DNA of 44,150 nt from DAOMOP01 sp035444405. GTDB lineage: Bacteria > Pseudomonadota > Gammaproteobacteria > Burkholderiales > Rhodocyclaceae. The stretch is from assembly GCA_035444405.1 (NCBI GenBank), contig DAOMOP010000014.1:1-44150 (forward strand). Direction: 5' to 3'. A model generated the notes under the pieces. The model saw only the letters and a list, made by a program, of their open reading frames with translations, was not told the origin of the DNA and searched no databases. This document shows, one piece after another, positions 16,929-27,000 of the stretch. Each line of letters starts with the position of its first letter. Position 1 is the first letter of the stretch. The position numbers were made by a program, and so were the translations under genes.

Positions 16929-16953
16929 ATTCGACCGGCAGAAGATGCTTTCA
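16929..16953 (+). promoter_or_regulatory. Second copy of candidate IclR operator
   Basis: This segment matches 14606-14630 at 20 of the first 24 positions (ATTCGAC-GG-AGAA-ATG-TTTC common to both), in the same orientation. It lies 124 nt before the TRAP binding-protein start and 189 nt before the IclR start, inside their 338-nt divergent region (16740-17077). Apart from this motif and two GTATAC hexamers (16825-16830, 16915-16920), I see no gene in that region. Confidence 0.5.
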
Positions 16954-17077
16954 CCGTTGCGAAAAACGTGATAGCGTTGTCCGTGCGTTACGACACGACG
17001 TCCGCCTGCCGGGACGTCAACAACACCGACTCGGACGCAGCCATCGTGGCAAGCACACCATGGAAGAGGAGATACTC

Positions 17078-18088
17078 ATGCAATACCGTGCAGCGCATAT
17101 CCTAGGCATCCGGACCGTCGCCGCCGCGACCCTTGCCGCAGTGACGATTCTGCCGCTGAACGCCCACGCGCAAGCCCGTCTCGCGATGGGCGGGACGCAC
17201 AGCGCGTCGGCCTTCTACTCGTATCAGGTGGCCGTCGTCTCGGACTGGAACAACGTCCTGCAGGGCAAGGCCCGTATCACGATCCAGGAGCTCGGGGGCG
17301 CCGCGGCCTCGACCGAGGCCTTGCTCCGCGGCGAGGTGGACATGGGCATCGCCGTCACGTCGAACGACTTCGAGGCGGTGCGCGGCGAAGGCGGGTTCCG
17401 GTCACCGAGCGAAGAGCTGCGCACGCTCTATTACTTTGCGCCCCTGCCGTTGAACTGGGTCGTGGCGGCCGAATCCGGCCTCGAAAGCCTCGAGGCGCTC
17501 GGCAGCCAGCCATTCAACCCGGGCGGCCGCGGCACGGCCACCGAGGGGCAAACCGAAACGGTGCTCCGGACCCTCGGCATCGATCTCAATTTGTATCGTG
17601 CCGGCGGCAGCGACGCGCTCGAGGCGTATCAGAATCGCCGCATCGTCGGCTTCGTGAAGGCCGGCCTGCATCCGGACGGCTACATCCAGCAGGCACACGC
17701 CTCGCGGCCGGTCCGGCTGCTGTCGTTGAGCGGGGAACAGGCGGCCGCGGTCGCCGAGGCCTACCCGTACTTCAGTGTCGGAACGGTGCAGAACGGGACG
17801 CACTACGGCGCGCAGCCCGAAACGTCGGTGACGGTCCAGACGGCGATCGGGATCAATACGACCACTTCCCTGTCGGCGGACCTCGTCTATGAGATTGTCA
17901 AGCGAGCGTTTTCGCCGGAAGGCATTGCTGCGGCTGCAAGCGGCTATGGCCCGGCCGCGCAGTCGGATCCGGTACAGCTTACGCTGGCGGCGGCGGTGGC
18001 GCCGCTGCATGCCGGGGTCGTGCGCTACCTCAAGGAGCAGAACATCGACGTCCCGCAGCGTCTGATTCCTCCCGAGTACGCCGACTGA
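17078..18088 (+). CDS. TAXI family TRAP transporter solute-binding protein
   Basis: 336 residues from the ATG at 17078, with GGAAGAGGAGA just upstream; an ATG at 17060 would place that site inside the gene. A signal peptide ends at NAHA-QARL. The mature protein has the TAXI features: the binding-site start MGGTHSASAFY, then QELGGAAASTEALLRGEVDMGIAVTSND and a central NPGGRGTATEG. It would bind a small carboxylate in the periplasm and deliver it to the fused permease 109 nt downstream. TAXI proteins often handle dicarboxylates, which would suit the mutase operon nearby. Confidence 0.92.
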   Translation: MQYRAAHILGIRTVAAATLAAVTILPLNAHAQARLAMGGTHSASAFYSYQVAVVSDWNNVLQGKARITIQELGGAAASTEALLRGEVDMGIAVTSNDFEAVRGEGGFRSPSEELRTLYYFAPLPLNWVVAAESGLESLEALGSQPFNPGGRGTATEGQTETVLRTLGIDLNLYRAGGSDALEAYQNRRIVGFVKAGLHPDGYIQQAHASRPVRLLSLSGEQAAAVAEAYPYFSVGTVQNGTHYGAQPETSVTVQTAIGINTTTSLSADLVYEIVKRAFSPEGIAAAASGYGPAAQSDPVQLTLAAAVAPLHAGVVRYLKEQNIDVPQRLIPPEYAD

Positions 18089-18197
18089 CACCTGCATGCT
18101 TGTGAGCGGCCGCGCATGGCCGGCCGCAGCCGCCGGCGCCTGCCCGTGCGGCACGGCAACGAAAGAGCGATCGCACTGACGGAAAAGGAGCACGAGC

Positions 18198-20216
18198 GTG
18201 TCGGACGAGCGAGCATCCCTGTTGCGCAGATTCACCGGGGTTCCCGGCCTGATCGTCGCGGCCCTGGCAATCGCGTGGGTCGCCTTCCACGTCGTCACCG
18301 CCGGACTCGGCACGCTTCCGAACTACCAGCAGCGCGCCGTCCACCTGGGCGGTGCGCTCTTTTTCGTGTTTCTGCTCTACCAGGGCCACACGCGCGCCCC
18401 GCGACTGCAGCTTGCCATCGACATCGTGCTCGCGCTCGCGTGCGCGGTTATCCTGGGTTACGTCTTCGTCAATTACGATGAGATCGTCGTCAGCAACTGG
18501 TTCATTCGCGAATCGGTCGAGAAGGCTTTTGGGATCGCGCTGCTGCTGCTGATCCTCGAAGCGGTTCGCCGCACGCTGGGCTGGATGTTCGTCACGCTGA
18601 TCCTCGTGTTTTTCGCCTATGCGCACTGGGGCAGCCATATCCCCGGCGCCCTTGGCCACCGCGGCATCTCGTTCGAGCGGCTGATCTACACCTTCTATCT
18701 CGGTGATGCCGGCGTACTGGGGACCTTGATGGGCGTGTCGGCGACGGTGGTCGCGCTGTTCCTGATCTTCGGCGCGCTGCTCAACACCAGTGGCGCCGGC
18801 GACACGTTCATCCGCATCGCGATGCGTCTCGGCGGCCGCCTGCGCGGCGGCGCCGGCCTGGCCGCGGTGATCGGCAGCGCATTCATGGGCATGATCAACG
18901 GCAGCACCGTCGCCAACGTCACCAGTACCGGTGTGCTGACGATTCCGTTGATGAAGCGCCTCGGCTTCAAGCGCAATATCGCCGGCGCCATCGAGGCCGT
19001 CGCTTCGACCGGCGGCCAGATCATGCCGCCGGTGATGGGCCCCGGCGCCTTTCTGATGGCCGAGTTGCTCGGCATTCCCTACCTCGACGTCGCGATCGCG
19101 GCGTTCGTGCCATCGATGCTGTTCTTCGCCGCGCTGCTGCTGGGTGTCTATCTGCTCGCGCTGCGTTACGACCTGCAGCCGTTGCCCGACAACATGATTC
19201 CGACCTGGCGTCAGGCGTGTCCGCCGCTTGCCGCAGTGAGCCTGGTACTGCCGATCGGCATCCTGCTCTACTTCATCTTGCAGCGCTACACGATCCAGCT
19301 CGCGGTCTTCTGGGCGGTCGTGAGCATCGCGCTGATGATGGTGACGAGTACGCTGCTGCAACGCCGGCAGCCGGTCGCCCCTTCGGCCATGCTCGGCATC
19401 GCGAAGGAAGCCGCCTGCGATCCGTTCCCGCCCGCGCATGCGCCGCCGTCATCCGATCCCGTCCCGCAGAGGCTCGCCAGGCTCGGGCGCGAGACCGCCA
19501 GCGGTCTCTACGGTGCAGCGCTCGGCATCGCCTACATCGCGATGATCATCGTCGCGGCACAGGTCATCGTGTCGGTGATCAACCTCACCGGCGTCGGCGT
19601 CACCCTCGCGCAGGTCATCCTCGGCCTCGGCGGCCAGTACGTGCTCGTGTCACTGCTGCTGACGATGATGCTCGCGATCGTTCTCGGCATGGGCATGCCG
19701 ACTCCGGCCGCCTATGCCGTCGGCGCCGCCGTGCTCGCACCGCCGCTGATCAGTCTGGGCTTCGAAGTGCTGCCCGCGCATTTGTTCCTGTACTTCTTCG
19801 CGAGCGTATCGGCGATCACGCCGCCGGTCGCAGCGGGGGTGTTCGCGGCGATCGCCATCAGTGGCGGCACCTTCATGGGCACCGCGCGCTACTCGCTGAC
19901 GCTGGCGTGCACGCTGTTCATCATCCCCTACATGTTCATCCTCAACCCGGTGCTCACCCTCTCGGGCGACTGGAGCGCGATCCTGACGGCCATCATCTCC
20001 GCCTCGCTTGGCGTCGGTTTTCTGTCGGTTGCGGTGATCGGCTACCTGCGGGGCCCGATGGGGGCTGCGAGCCGCATCATCATGGGGATCGGCGCGTTCA
20101 CGATGGTGATGCCGGGCGGGCTGTCCGATCTCATCGGCATCGGTCTGACGACGCTCGCGATCGGTCTGCATCTGTGGCGGGGTCCCGTCATCGGCAATGG
20201 TGCCGAGGCGCGCTGA
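18198..20216 (+). CDS. TRAP transporter permease, fused small and large subunits (TAXI type)
   Basis: 672 residues from a GTG at 18198 with AAGGAG about 8 nt upstream. Four hydrophobic segments in the first 170 residues form the DctQ-like part. About 12 more form the DctM-like part, with the hallmark GSAFMGMINGSTVANVTSTG, GGQIMPPVMGPGAF and later VLGMGMPTPAAYAVGAAVLAP. Such fused permeases pair with TAXI binding proteins and use the sodium or proton gradient. It is in one transcription unit with the binding protein. The 182 nt after it (20217-20398) show nothing recognisable. Confidence 0.93.
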   Translation: MSDERASLLRRFTGVPGLIVAALAIAWVAFHVVTAGLGTLPNYQQRAVHLGGALFFVFLLYQGHTRAPRLQLAIDIVLALACAVILGYVFVNYDEIVVSNWFIRESVEKAFGIALLLLILEAVRRTLGWMFVTLILVFFAYAHWGSHIPGALGHRGISFERLIYTFYLGDAGVLGTLMGVSATVVALFLIFGALLNTSGAGDTFIRIAMRLGGRLRGGAGLAAVIGSAFMGMINGSTVANVTSTGVLTIPLMKRLGFKRNIAGAIEAVASTGGQIMPPVMGPGAFLMAELLGIPYLDVAIAAFVPSMLFFAALLLGVYLLALRYDLQPLPDNMIPTWRQACPPLAAVSLVLPIGILLYFILQRYTIQLAVFWAVVSIALMMVTSTLLQRRQPVAPSAMLGIAKEAACDPFPPAHAPPSSDPVPQRLARLGRETASGLYGAALGIAYIAMIIVAAQVIVSVINLTGVGVTLAQVILGLGGQYVLVSLLLTMMLAIVLGMGMPTPAAYAVGAAVLAPPLISLGFEVLPAHLFLYFFASVSAITPPVAAGVFAAIAISGGTFMGTARYSLTLACTLFIIPYMFILNPVLTLSGDWSAILTAIISASLGVGFLSVAVIGYLRGPMGAASRIIMGIGAFTMVMPGGLSDLIGIGLTTLAIGLHLWRGPVIGNGAEAR

Positions 20217-20398
20217 GGCGTGACGGCCACCCCTGCTGCGCCGGCGATGACCGGCGGCGGACCGACGCGCAGCGTTCGATGACGGTGCCGGGCGTGAAAC
20301 GGCTCTACGCGCGCGGGCGAATCGGTCAATGCGGGGCGGGCCATGCCGGGCACGGCCATGCGCAACCAGGGCGGTGATCTCCGGACTCAGCAGTGCGT

Positions 20399-22693
20399 TC
20401 AAATCCTTCGCGCCGAGGACTCCTCGTTCGCGGGGCTGAGCGGTGCTGCCGCCCCTGAACTGATCGAACCTGCCGCATCTGCGGCATCGGGCGCACGCTG
20501 CCTCCCGCGGAGCAGTTCCACACGCGCCGGCGGCGCGTTGCCTTGCCTGTCCTGACCGAAGTACACGGTCAGGTGCGGGAACGGAATTTCGATGCCGGCC
20601 GCGTCGAAGTGGCGCTTGACCAGGCGGTTGTACGCGCGGCCGATGCCGAACTGCATGCCCGGCAGCGTCTTGATGCGCACGCGCACGTTGACCGCGCTGT
20701 CGGCGAGCGCGGTGACGCCATGGACCTCGAGCTCGCCGAGAATGCTCTGCGCGTGCTCGGGGTCGGCGCGCAACGCGTCGAACGCCGCCTGCAGGTGGGT
20801 GACCACCTGGTCGGTGTCCTCGCGATAGGCGACGCCGTATTCACCGACGTGATAGCCGAAGTCGCGCATGAAGTTCGACACCATGTCGACCGACGAGAAG
20901 GGCAGCAGGTGATAGACGCCGGACAGGTCGCGCAGGCCGATCGAGCGGATCGTGAGCTTCTCGACCACGCCGGTGGTGCCGCCCGCGGTGACCACGTCGC
21001 CGACGTTGATCGCGTTCTCGAGCTGGATGAACACGCCGGTGATGACGTCCTGTACGAGCTTCTGGGCGCCGAAGCCGATCGCCAGGCCGAGCACGCCGGC
21101 GCCGGCGAGCAGCGGTGCGATGTTGATGCCGATCTCGGCGAGTGCGACCATCACCGTGACGACGACCAGCGCGATCGCGATCGCGTTGCGGAAGATCGTC
21201 AGCAGCGTGCGCGTGCGCGGGCTGGGCTCGCCGTCGCCGTTGCCCGCGCCGAGCCGGGACTCGATCCAGCTCGCCACCAGCAGCCACAGCGCCACCGCCA
21301 GGGCGACGATCAGCGCGACCGACACGATGCGGCTGAGCAGCAGCGCGCCGGCGTCCGAGCCCAGCCAGGCGCCGAGGTCGAACGGCGACCACGCGTCGAG
21401 GATGACGGCGGCGACGACGGCGAGGATCGCGAAGCGCGCGATCTTCAGCGCGGTCGGGATGTAGGCGTTGAGGCGCGCCTCGAGGAGCGGGAACTTCGCG
21501 CGTGTCTCCTCGCCGAGGCGGATGCGGCGCAGGATCACCTGGCTCAGCAGCGCCGACACGAAGATGCCGATCGCCACCGCGACGAGCGTCTGTGCGGTCG
21601 AGGCGAGCATGAACGGCAGGGCCTGCTGCGGATACAGGATGGCGGTGGCGAGGATCGCACCCAGATAGGCGATCGCGACGACATGCCACACGCGCGCGCC
21701 CATGCCGACGGCGATGCGCGCGAACGGCGTCTGCATGCGGAAGGCGATCATGTCGAGTGCGCTGCGCACGCGGTTGCGGTTCTGCATCACGATCACCGCG
21801 GCCTTCACGAAGGCTGCCAGCATGATCACGATGGCCGTCGCGCGTGCCAGCTCGGCCGACAGATGCAGGCTGATCGACGGCACGACCAGCAGCAGGCCAT
21901 AGCCGATGAAAAACACCATGCGCGACAGCCAGGCGTTCCAGTAGGCGGCTTCCTCGGCCTGCATCGGCACCACGCGCAGGTGCTCGCCGCGCTTCGAGAA
22001 CACGATGCGCACGACGATGCGCACGAGCCCGACCATCAGGAAGGCGTTCAGGAACAGCGACTGCTGCACGCTCATCGCGCCGGGCGTGCCGAGCGCGAAC
22101 AGCGCGATGGCATAGCCCGAGAGCCAGGCCAGGCCAACGATCACCAGTTCGACCATGACCGCGCCGACGACCGCGAGCGTACGCCGCAGCACGGCGAGCG
22201 CCCCGTCGGGCGTCGCGGCGTAGCGATCGAGCGCCCGGAAGGCCAGGCCGGCAAGCCCGCTCAGCACGACGAACGCGAGCAAGGTGCCGCCCACCAGCAC
22301 GGCGAATGCGCCGAGCGACCAGGCGAGCTCGGCGGGATCCGCTTTGCCGAGGCGCTGCCAGGCCTGTGTCAGGGAGCGCGCCGCCTGTGTGCCCTCGTCG
22401 ACCACGCCTTCGGCGATGGTCTGGGTCAGAGCGGCGATGCGCCGTGCGATCGGCACCGTGGGCTCGGCCGCCGCGAGCGCCTCGGCGGCTTGTTCGTCGC
22501 CGAGGCGTCGCAGCTCGGCGATCAGCGCGTTGCGCGTCTCCTCGTCCTCGAGCAGGTCGGCCAGGCGGCTGAAGCCGCCGGCCGAAGCGTCCGGCGCCTG
22601 CGCCGGCGCGGCGGCCAGTGCAGTGCCGGCCAGCACGGCGAGCACCATGAGGACGAGCGTGGAAGCGATGACCGAAATGCTTGTTCGAGACAC
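20399..22693 (-). CDS. Large MscS-type mechanosensitive channel (YbiO-like)
   Basis: 764 residues from a GTG at 22693 with AAGGAG 7 nt upstream; the open frame beyond to 23338 lacks support. A signal peptide (VLAVLAGTALAAAPAQA) precedes a helical periplasmic region of about 130 residues. Several membrane helices follow, then the MscS core: the pore helix is AGAGVLGLAIGFGAQKLVQDVITGVFI, then ENAINVGDVVTAGG, then a cytoplasmic beta/alpha vestibule ending in HLTVYFGQ. Layout and length are like E. coli YbiO (741 residues). It would open under membrane tension to release osmolytes. No operon partner is seen. Confidence 0.9.
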   Translation of the reverse strand: MSRTSISVIASTLVLMVLAVLAGTALAAAPAQAPDASAGGFSRLADLLEDEETRNALIAELRRLGDEQAAEALAAAEPTVPIARRIAALTQTIAEGVVDEGTQAARSLTQAWQRLGKADPAELAWSLGAFAVLVGGTLLAFVVLSGLAGLAFRALDRYAATPDGALAVLRRTLAVVGAVMVELVIVGLAWLSGYAIALFALGTPGAMSVQQSLFLNAFLMVGLVRIVVRIVFSKRGEHLRVVPMQAEEAAYWNAWLSRMVFFIGYGLLLVVPSISLHLSAELARATAIVIMLAAFVKAAVIVMQNRNRVRSALDMIAFRMQTPFARIAVGMGARVWHVVAIAYLGAILATAILYPQQALPFMLASTAQTLVAVAIGIFVSALLSQVILRRIRLGEETRAKFPLLEARLNAYIPTALKIARFAILAVVAAVILDAWSPFDLGAWLGSDAGALLLSRIVSVALIVALAVALWLLVASWIESRLGAGNGDGEPSPRTRTLLTIFRNAIAIALVVVTVMVALAEIGINIAPLLAGAGVLGLAIGFGAQKLVQDVITGVFIQLENAINVGDVVTAGGTTGVVEKLTIRSIGLRDLSGVYHLLPFSSVDMVSNFMRDFGYHVGEYGVAYREDTDQVVTHLQAAFDALRADPEHAQSILGELEVHGVTALADSAVNVRVRIKTLPGMQFGIGRAYNRLVKRHFDAAGIEIPFPHLTVYFGQDRQGNAPPARVELLRGRQRAPDAADAAGSISSGAAAPLSPANEESSARRI

Positions 22694-23138
22694 ACCGGAT
22701 CTCCTTTGCCGCGGGAACTTACGCAGTGGCTGGAGGGCCGGCCGTGGGCGCCGGCAGTCGCGCCGTTCGCAGCGACGCGTCCGCGGTATCGCGCCTGGGG
22801 ATCGCGACAGAGCGCCGGCGCACCGTCGGGCCCGGGTCGCGGAGCGGGCGCGGTGCCGATGCAGCGTCCAGCCAACAGGCATGTCCGGTTCATGCACCAG
22901 ACATTGGACGGAGTCTAGCACGGGTGGCCGCGCGCCGCCGCCGCGCATCGTGAGCCGGGCCCGCTCGCGTGCGGGCAGCACGCCATCGGCGCAACCGTGG
23001 ACTATGCTGAGCAAAGCGATGCCGATGCGCTGCCGCCGGGACGCGGAAGCCGCGCGCCGAGCGGCCGTGGCTGGCGGGCGCAGGCGCCGGTATCGCCGGG
23101 GACGGCGCGTGTGTGCATTCGGAACGAGGAGGAGCGAC
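22694..23138. other. 445-nt intergenic region
   Basis: This interval between the divergent MscS-type gene and the small Cys-rich gene holds no gene that I can support. It contains the ribosome site of the MscS gene at its left edge and an AGGAGG-type site for the Cys-rich gene at its right edge. The open frames crossing it have shadow-type Arg/Ala-rich composition. I see no convincing repeat or RNA gene. Confidence 0.5.
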
Positions 23139-23390
23139 ATGAAGCGGACTTCGTTGCTGTATTCGGGGATCGCCGTCGGCGGCGTGCTGGCGGCGGCGCT
23201 GCTCGTCGTGCTCGGCTCGTCGCCGGAGCCGGCCTTCGCCCAGCCCGCGCCGGTGCCGCAGGAATGCGTGTGCTCGGCGGGCGTGAACATCGGCAGCTCG
23301 CGCGCGCCGGTAATGATCCGGCACTGCCAGTGCGGCATCCTCAGCTGCGCGGTGGTCGTGTCGTCGGGCGAACTGCAGTGCGTGCGCTAG
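23139..23390 (+). CDS. Small exported Cys-rich protein, unknown function
   Basis: 83 residues from the ATG at 23139, with a strong AGGAGGAG site. The N-terminus is KR followed by a hydrophobic stretch (SGIAVGGVLAAALLVVLG) and a likely cleavage after AFA. The mature part of about 50 residues carries six cysteines: ECVCSAG, HCQCGILSC and a final LQC. The paired C-x-C spacing suggests disulfides or metal binding in the periplasm. I do not recognise the family. The good ribosome site and clear signal peptide make it a credible gene. Confidence 0.7.
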   Translation: MKRTSLLYSGIAVGGVLAAALLVVLGSSPEPAFAQPAPVPQECVCSAGVNIGSSRAPVMIRHCQCGILSCAVVVSSGELQCVR

Positions 23391-23508
23391 CGCCCGCGTG
23401 CTGCGCACCGCCTCGGGCGACGCGTGGCGCTTCGTGCATGGCTGCCGCGGTGCCCGGCTCCTATACTGGAAGCGCTCACGCGCAAGGCGATACCAGGAGG
23501 ATTTCTAC

Positions 23509-23907
23509 ATGGATGCGATCACGCAGATCCTGAGCTCGTTCCGACCGACCTTGCCCAGCGGCAGCAAGACCGCCGCGGCCATCGATCGCGGCGCACCGCC
23601 CGACGAGATTTCGGTGTGTGCGACCGAGGAAGGCCTGCACGCCCTCGCCGGTGCGCTCTTCGAAGCGTGCGAGCAGGGGCTCGACGGCGGGCCCGGCGCC
23701 GACCTCGATGCCAGCGTCGGCGGCGCCGTCGCCGCGCGCCTGAGGGAGTTCCGCCAGCAGATCCCGGCCTCGAGCGAGACGGCCCGCATGATCGACCGCG
23801 GCGCGACGATGGAGGAGATCTCCGAGGCCGCCCAGCAGGAGGGGCTCACCTCGCTCGCGACGATGCTGTTCGAGGCGGAGCAGAAGGCCGCCGGCGGCAA
23901 GGACTGA
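23509..23907 (+). CDS. 132-residue protein with duplicated GspE-tail-like motif
   Basis: Start ATG at 23509 behind CCAGGAGG. No signal or membrane segment. Two copies of one helical motif are visible, at about 15-58 and about 87-127: S-K-T-A-x-x-IDRGA-xx-DEIS...A...EGL..LA..LFEA, then S-E-T-A-R-M-IDRGA-xx-EEIS-E-A-A-Q-Q-EGL..LA.MLFEA. The motif resembles the C-terminal tail of GspE/PilB ATPases (LLEIDALARAAGMLSL is present in the ATPase at 29346-31580). The gene lies just upstream of the signalling island. Function unknown; a partner or decoy of the ATPase is a guess. Confidence 0.75.
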   Translation: MDAITQILSSFRPTLPSGSKTAAAIDRGAPPDEISVCATEEGLHALAGALFEACEQGLDGGPGADLDASVGGAVAARLREFRQQIPASSETARMIDRGATMEEISEAAQQEGLTSLATMLFEAEQKAAGGKD

Positions 23908-24097
23908 GTTTTCCGCACGCGTGCCACCACCGGAGGCTCGACGCCCGCCACGGCGGCTGCTGTGGCGCGGCGGCGCTCGCTGCGGCGATGTGGGCGAGGG
24001 TGTGAAGCGTCGCACTGCGCGCCGTGACGTTTGGTGATAAGGTTCCCGTCCGCGAAGAATCCGCCCGGCGCCGGCCGGGCGCAGTGGAAGGCGAACC

Positions 24098-27000
24098 TTG
24101 TCCATGCGTGTCCTGTACGTCGAAGACAGCGCGATCGATGCGAGATTGGCGCAGCGCGCCTTCGCGACACACGCGCCCGATATCGTCCTCGAGATCGTGC
24201 CGACGATCGCGCAGGCGCGGCAGGCACTCGACCGCGATGCGTGCGACGTCCTGCTGACCGATCTGCGCCTGCCCGACGGCAGCGGTCTCGAGCTGCTCGA
24301 TGCCGGGCGGCCCGGACGCGAGCGGCCGCCGGTCGTGCTGGTGACCGGGGCCGGCGACGCGCATGCGGCGATGGCGGCGCTGCGGGCCGGCGCGCACGAC
24401 TACGTCGTCAAGAACGACGGCTATCTCGTCGCGCTGCCGGCGCGCCTGCGCAGCGCGCGTGATGCGGCCTGGCGCGAGGCGCTGCGCAGCCGGCCGCTGC
24501 ATGTGCTGCACTGCGGGCGACCGGACGGCGAGCGCTCCCTGCTGCGCAACCATCTTGCGCGCGCGGCGCCCCACCTGCGCCTCGAAGCGGCCGGCTCGAC
24601 CGGCGAGGTGCTGGCGTGGCTGGCCGCGCGCGACGACGCCGCCGGCCGCTGCGACGTCGTGCTGGCCGAGCACCGTCCACCGCAATTCGACGCGCTGGAG
24701 CTCGTGCGCCGGCTGCGGCACGAGCGGGCGCTCGCGGTGCCGGTCGTGCTGAGCGTCGCCGAGGCGTGCGAGGAGCTGGCGGCGCGTGCGCTGCAGCTCG
24801 GTGCCGACGATCTGGTGGTGCAGGACGGCGCCTGGCTCGACATGCTGCCGCACGTGCTCGAGAAGGTGTCCCGCGCGCGCCAGGTCATCGCCGAGCGGCA
24901 ACGGCGCGAGGCGCTCGAAGACCGTTACAAGCAGGTGCTGGCAGCCAGCCCCGCGCTGACGTATCGCCTGCGCCTCGAAGGCGAGCGCAGGATCCCGGTG
25001 TGGGTCAGCGAGAACGTCGAGCGCATGCTCGGCTACGCACCCGGGGCGTGCCTGTCGCCGGACTGGTGGTGGGCGAACCTGCATGCCGAGGACCAGGCGC
25101 ACGCGCTGGCGGCGCAGCACGAGGTCGTCAGGCGAGGCGAGCTGGACATCGAATACCGCTTCCGGCACCGGTCGGGGCGCCTGCTGTGGATCCACGACCG
25201 CCAGCGCCTCGTGCGCAATGCCGAGGGCAAGCCGGTCGAGATCGTCGGTACCTGGAACGACGTCACCGACGAGACGATCGCGAGCCGCGTGCGGGCGGCG
25301 CGCATCGAGCTGCGCGAGATGAAGCTCGAGGGGCAGTCGCTGCAGTCGATTCTCGAGGCGACGGTGCGGCAGGTCGAGCGCTGCTTCGGCGACTGCCGGG
25401 CCGCGATCGTGCTCGCCGACCGTGGCGGAAGGCGGATCACGCACCGTGCCGTCGCGAGCCTCGGCGAAGACTATCGGGCCTGCCTCGGCGAACTGGGCGA
25501 GGCCTTGCTGGCGGCGCTGGCCGGGCGTCCCGACGAGCAGCCGTTCGAGGTGCACGTCGGGACCGCGGATCGCACCGTCGACGTCTGGCATCGCCTGGCC
25601 GCCGCGTCGGGGCTGGCGCACGGCTGGCATCAGCCGCTGCCACCGGGTGACGGACGGATCCCCGGCGTGCTCGCGGTGTACGCCAGGCAGCCCGATACGC
25701 CGGCGCAGCCGCAGGCGAAGTGGCTCAACGAGTTCGCGCTGCTCGTGGCGACGGCGGCGAAGCGCTCCGAGCAGGAGGCGATCCAGCGCCAGGCGTTCGC
25801 GGCGCTCGCCAACACGCGCGACGGCATCGTCATCACCGATCTCGCGCCGGCGATCGTGTCGGTGAATCATGCCTGGACCGAGATCACCGGCTACGGCGCC
25901 GAAGAGTCGCTCGGGCGCAACCCGTCGATGCTCCGATCCGGGCTGCAGAACCCCGAATCGCACGAGTCGATGTGGCGCACGCTGCTCGCGACCGGCTACT
26001 GGCAGGGCGAGGTGTGGAATCGCCGCAAGAACGGCGAGGTCTATCCGCAGCTCCTGAGCATCACGACGGTGCGCGACGAGGCCGGCGCGCCGACGCACTA
26101 CGTCGGCGTGATGACCGACCTGAGCCGACTGCGCCGCAGCGAGGCCGAGAAGGAGCGGCTGACGCACTTCGATCCGCTCACGCAGCTGCCCAACCGCCTG
26201 CTGGCGCTGTCGCGGCTGCAGCATGCGATCGAGCGGGCGCGGCGCCAGAGCCATGCGATCGGCGTGCTGCATCTCGATCTCGATCACTTCAAGCGCATCA
26301 ACGACAGCCTCGGGCACGCGGTCGGCGACGACGTGCTGGTCGAGCTCGCCGGCAGGCTGCAGAAGCAGCTGCACGAGGACATGACGCTGGCGCGGCTGGG
26401 CGGCGACGAGTTCCTGATCATCGTCGAGCAGCTCGAGATGCCCGACGACACGGCGCGGCTCGCGCGGCGGCTGGTCGACAGTCTGCGCCGCCCGGTGGTG
26501 GTCGCTGACGGGCAGCAGGTCTATCCGAGCGCGAGCCTCGGCATCTGCATCTTCCCGGACGATGGCGGCACCTCGCAGGAGCTCCTGCAGCGCGCCGAGA
26601 CGGCGATGTACGAGGCCAAGCGGCGCGGCCGCGACCAGTACTGCTTCTATACCGAGCCGCTCGGCGAGGCGGTGCGCCAGCGCCTCGCCATCGAAAGCCA
26701 CTTGCGGCTCGCCCTCGAGCGCGGCGAGCTCGCGCTGCATTACCAGCCGCAGGTCGATATCCGCAGCGGGCTCGTCAACGGCGTCGAGGCGCTGATGCGC
26801 TGGCACAGCCCGGAACTGGGCGAGGTGCCGCCCGGCATCTTCATCCCGGTGGCCGAGCAGAGCGGCCTGATCTTCCAGCTCGGCACGTGGGCGCTCGAAG
26901 AGGCGTGCCGGCAGAACAAGCGCTGGCAGGACGAGGGCCTGCCGCAGCTGTGCGTTGCGGTCAACGTGTCGGTCCGCCAGTTCAAGGACCGCAACCTGAT

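Noticed and set aside
20543..22918. 791-codon open frame on the plus strand
   Set aside because: Shadow of the MscS-type channel gene; composition is Asp/Arg/His/Gln-rich without motifs.
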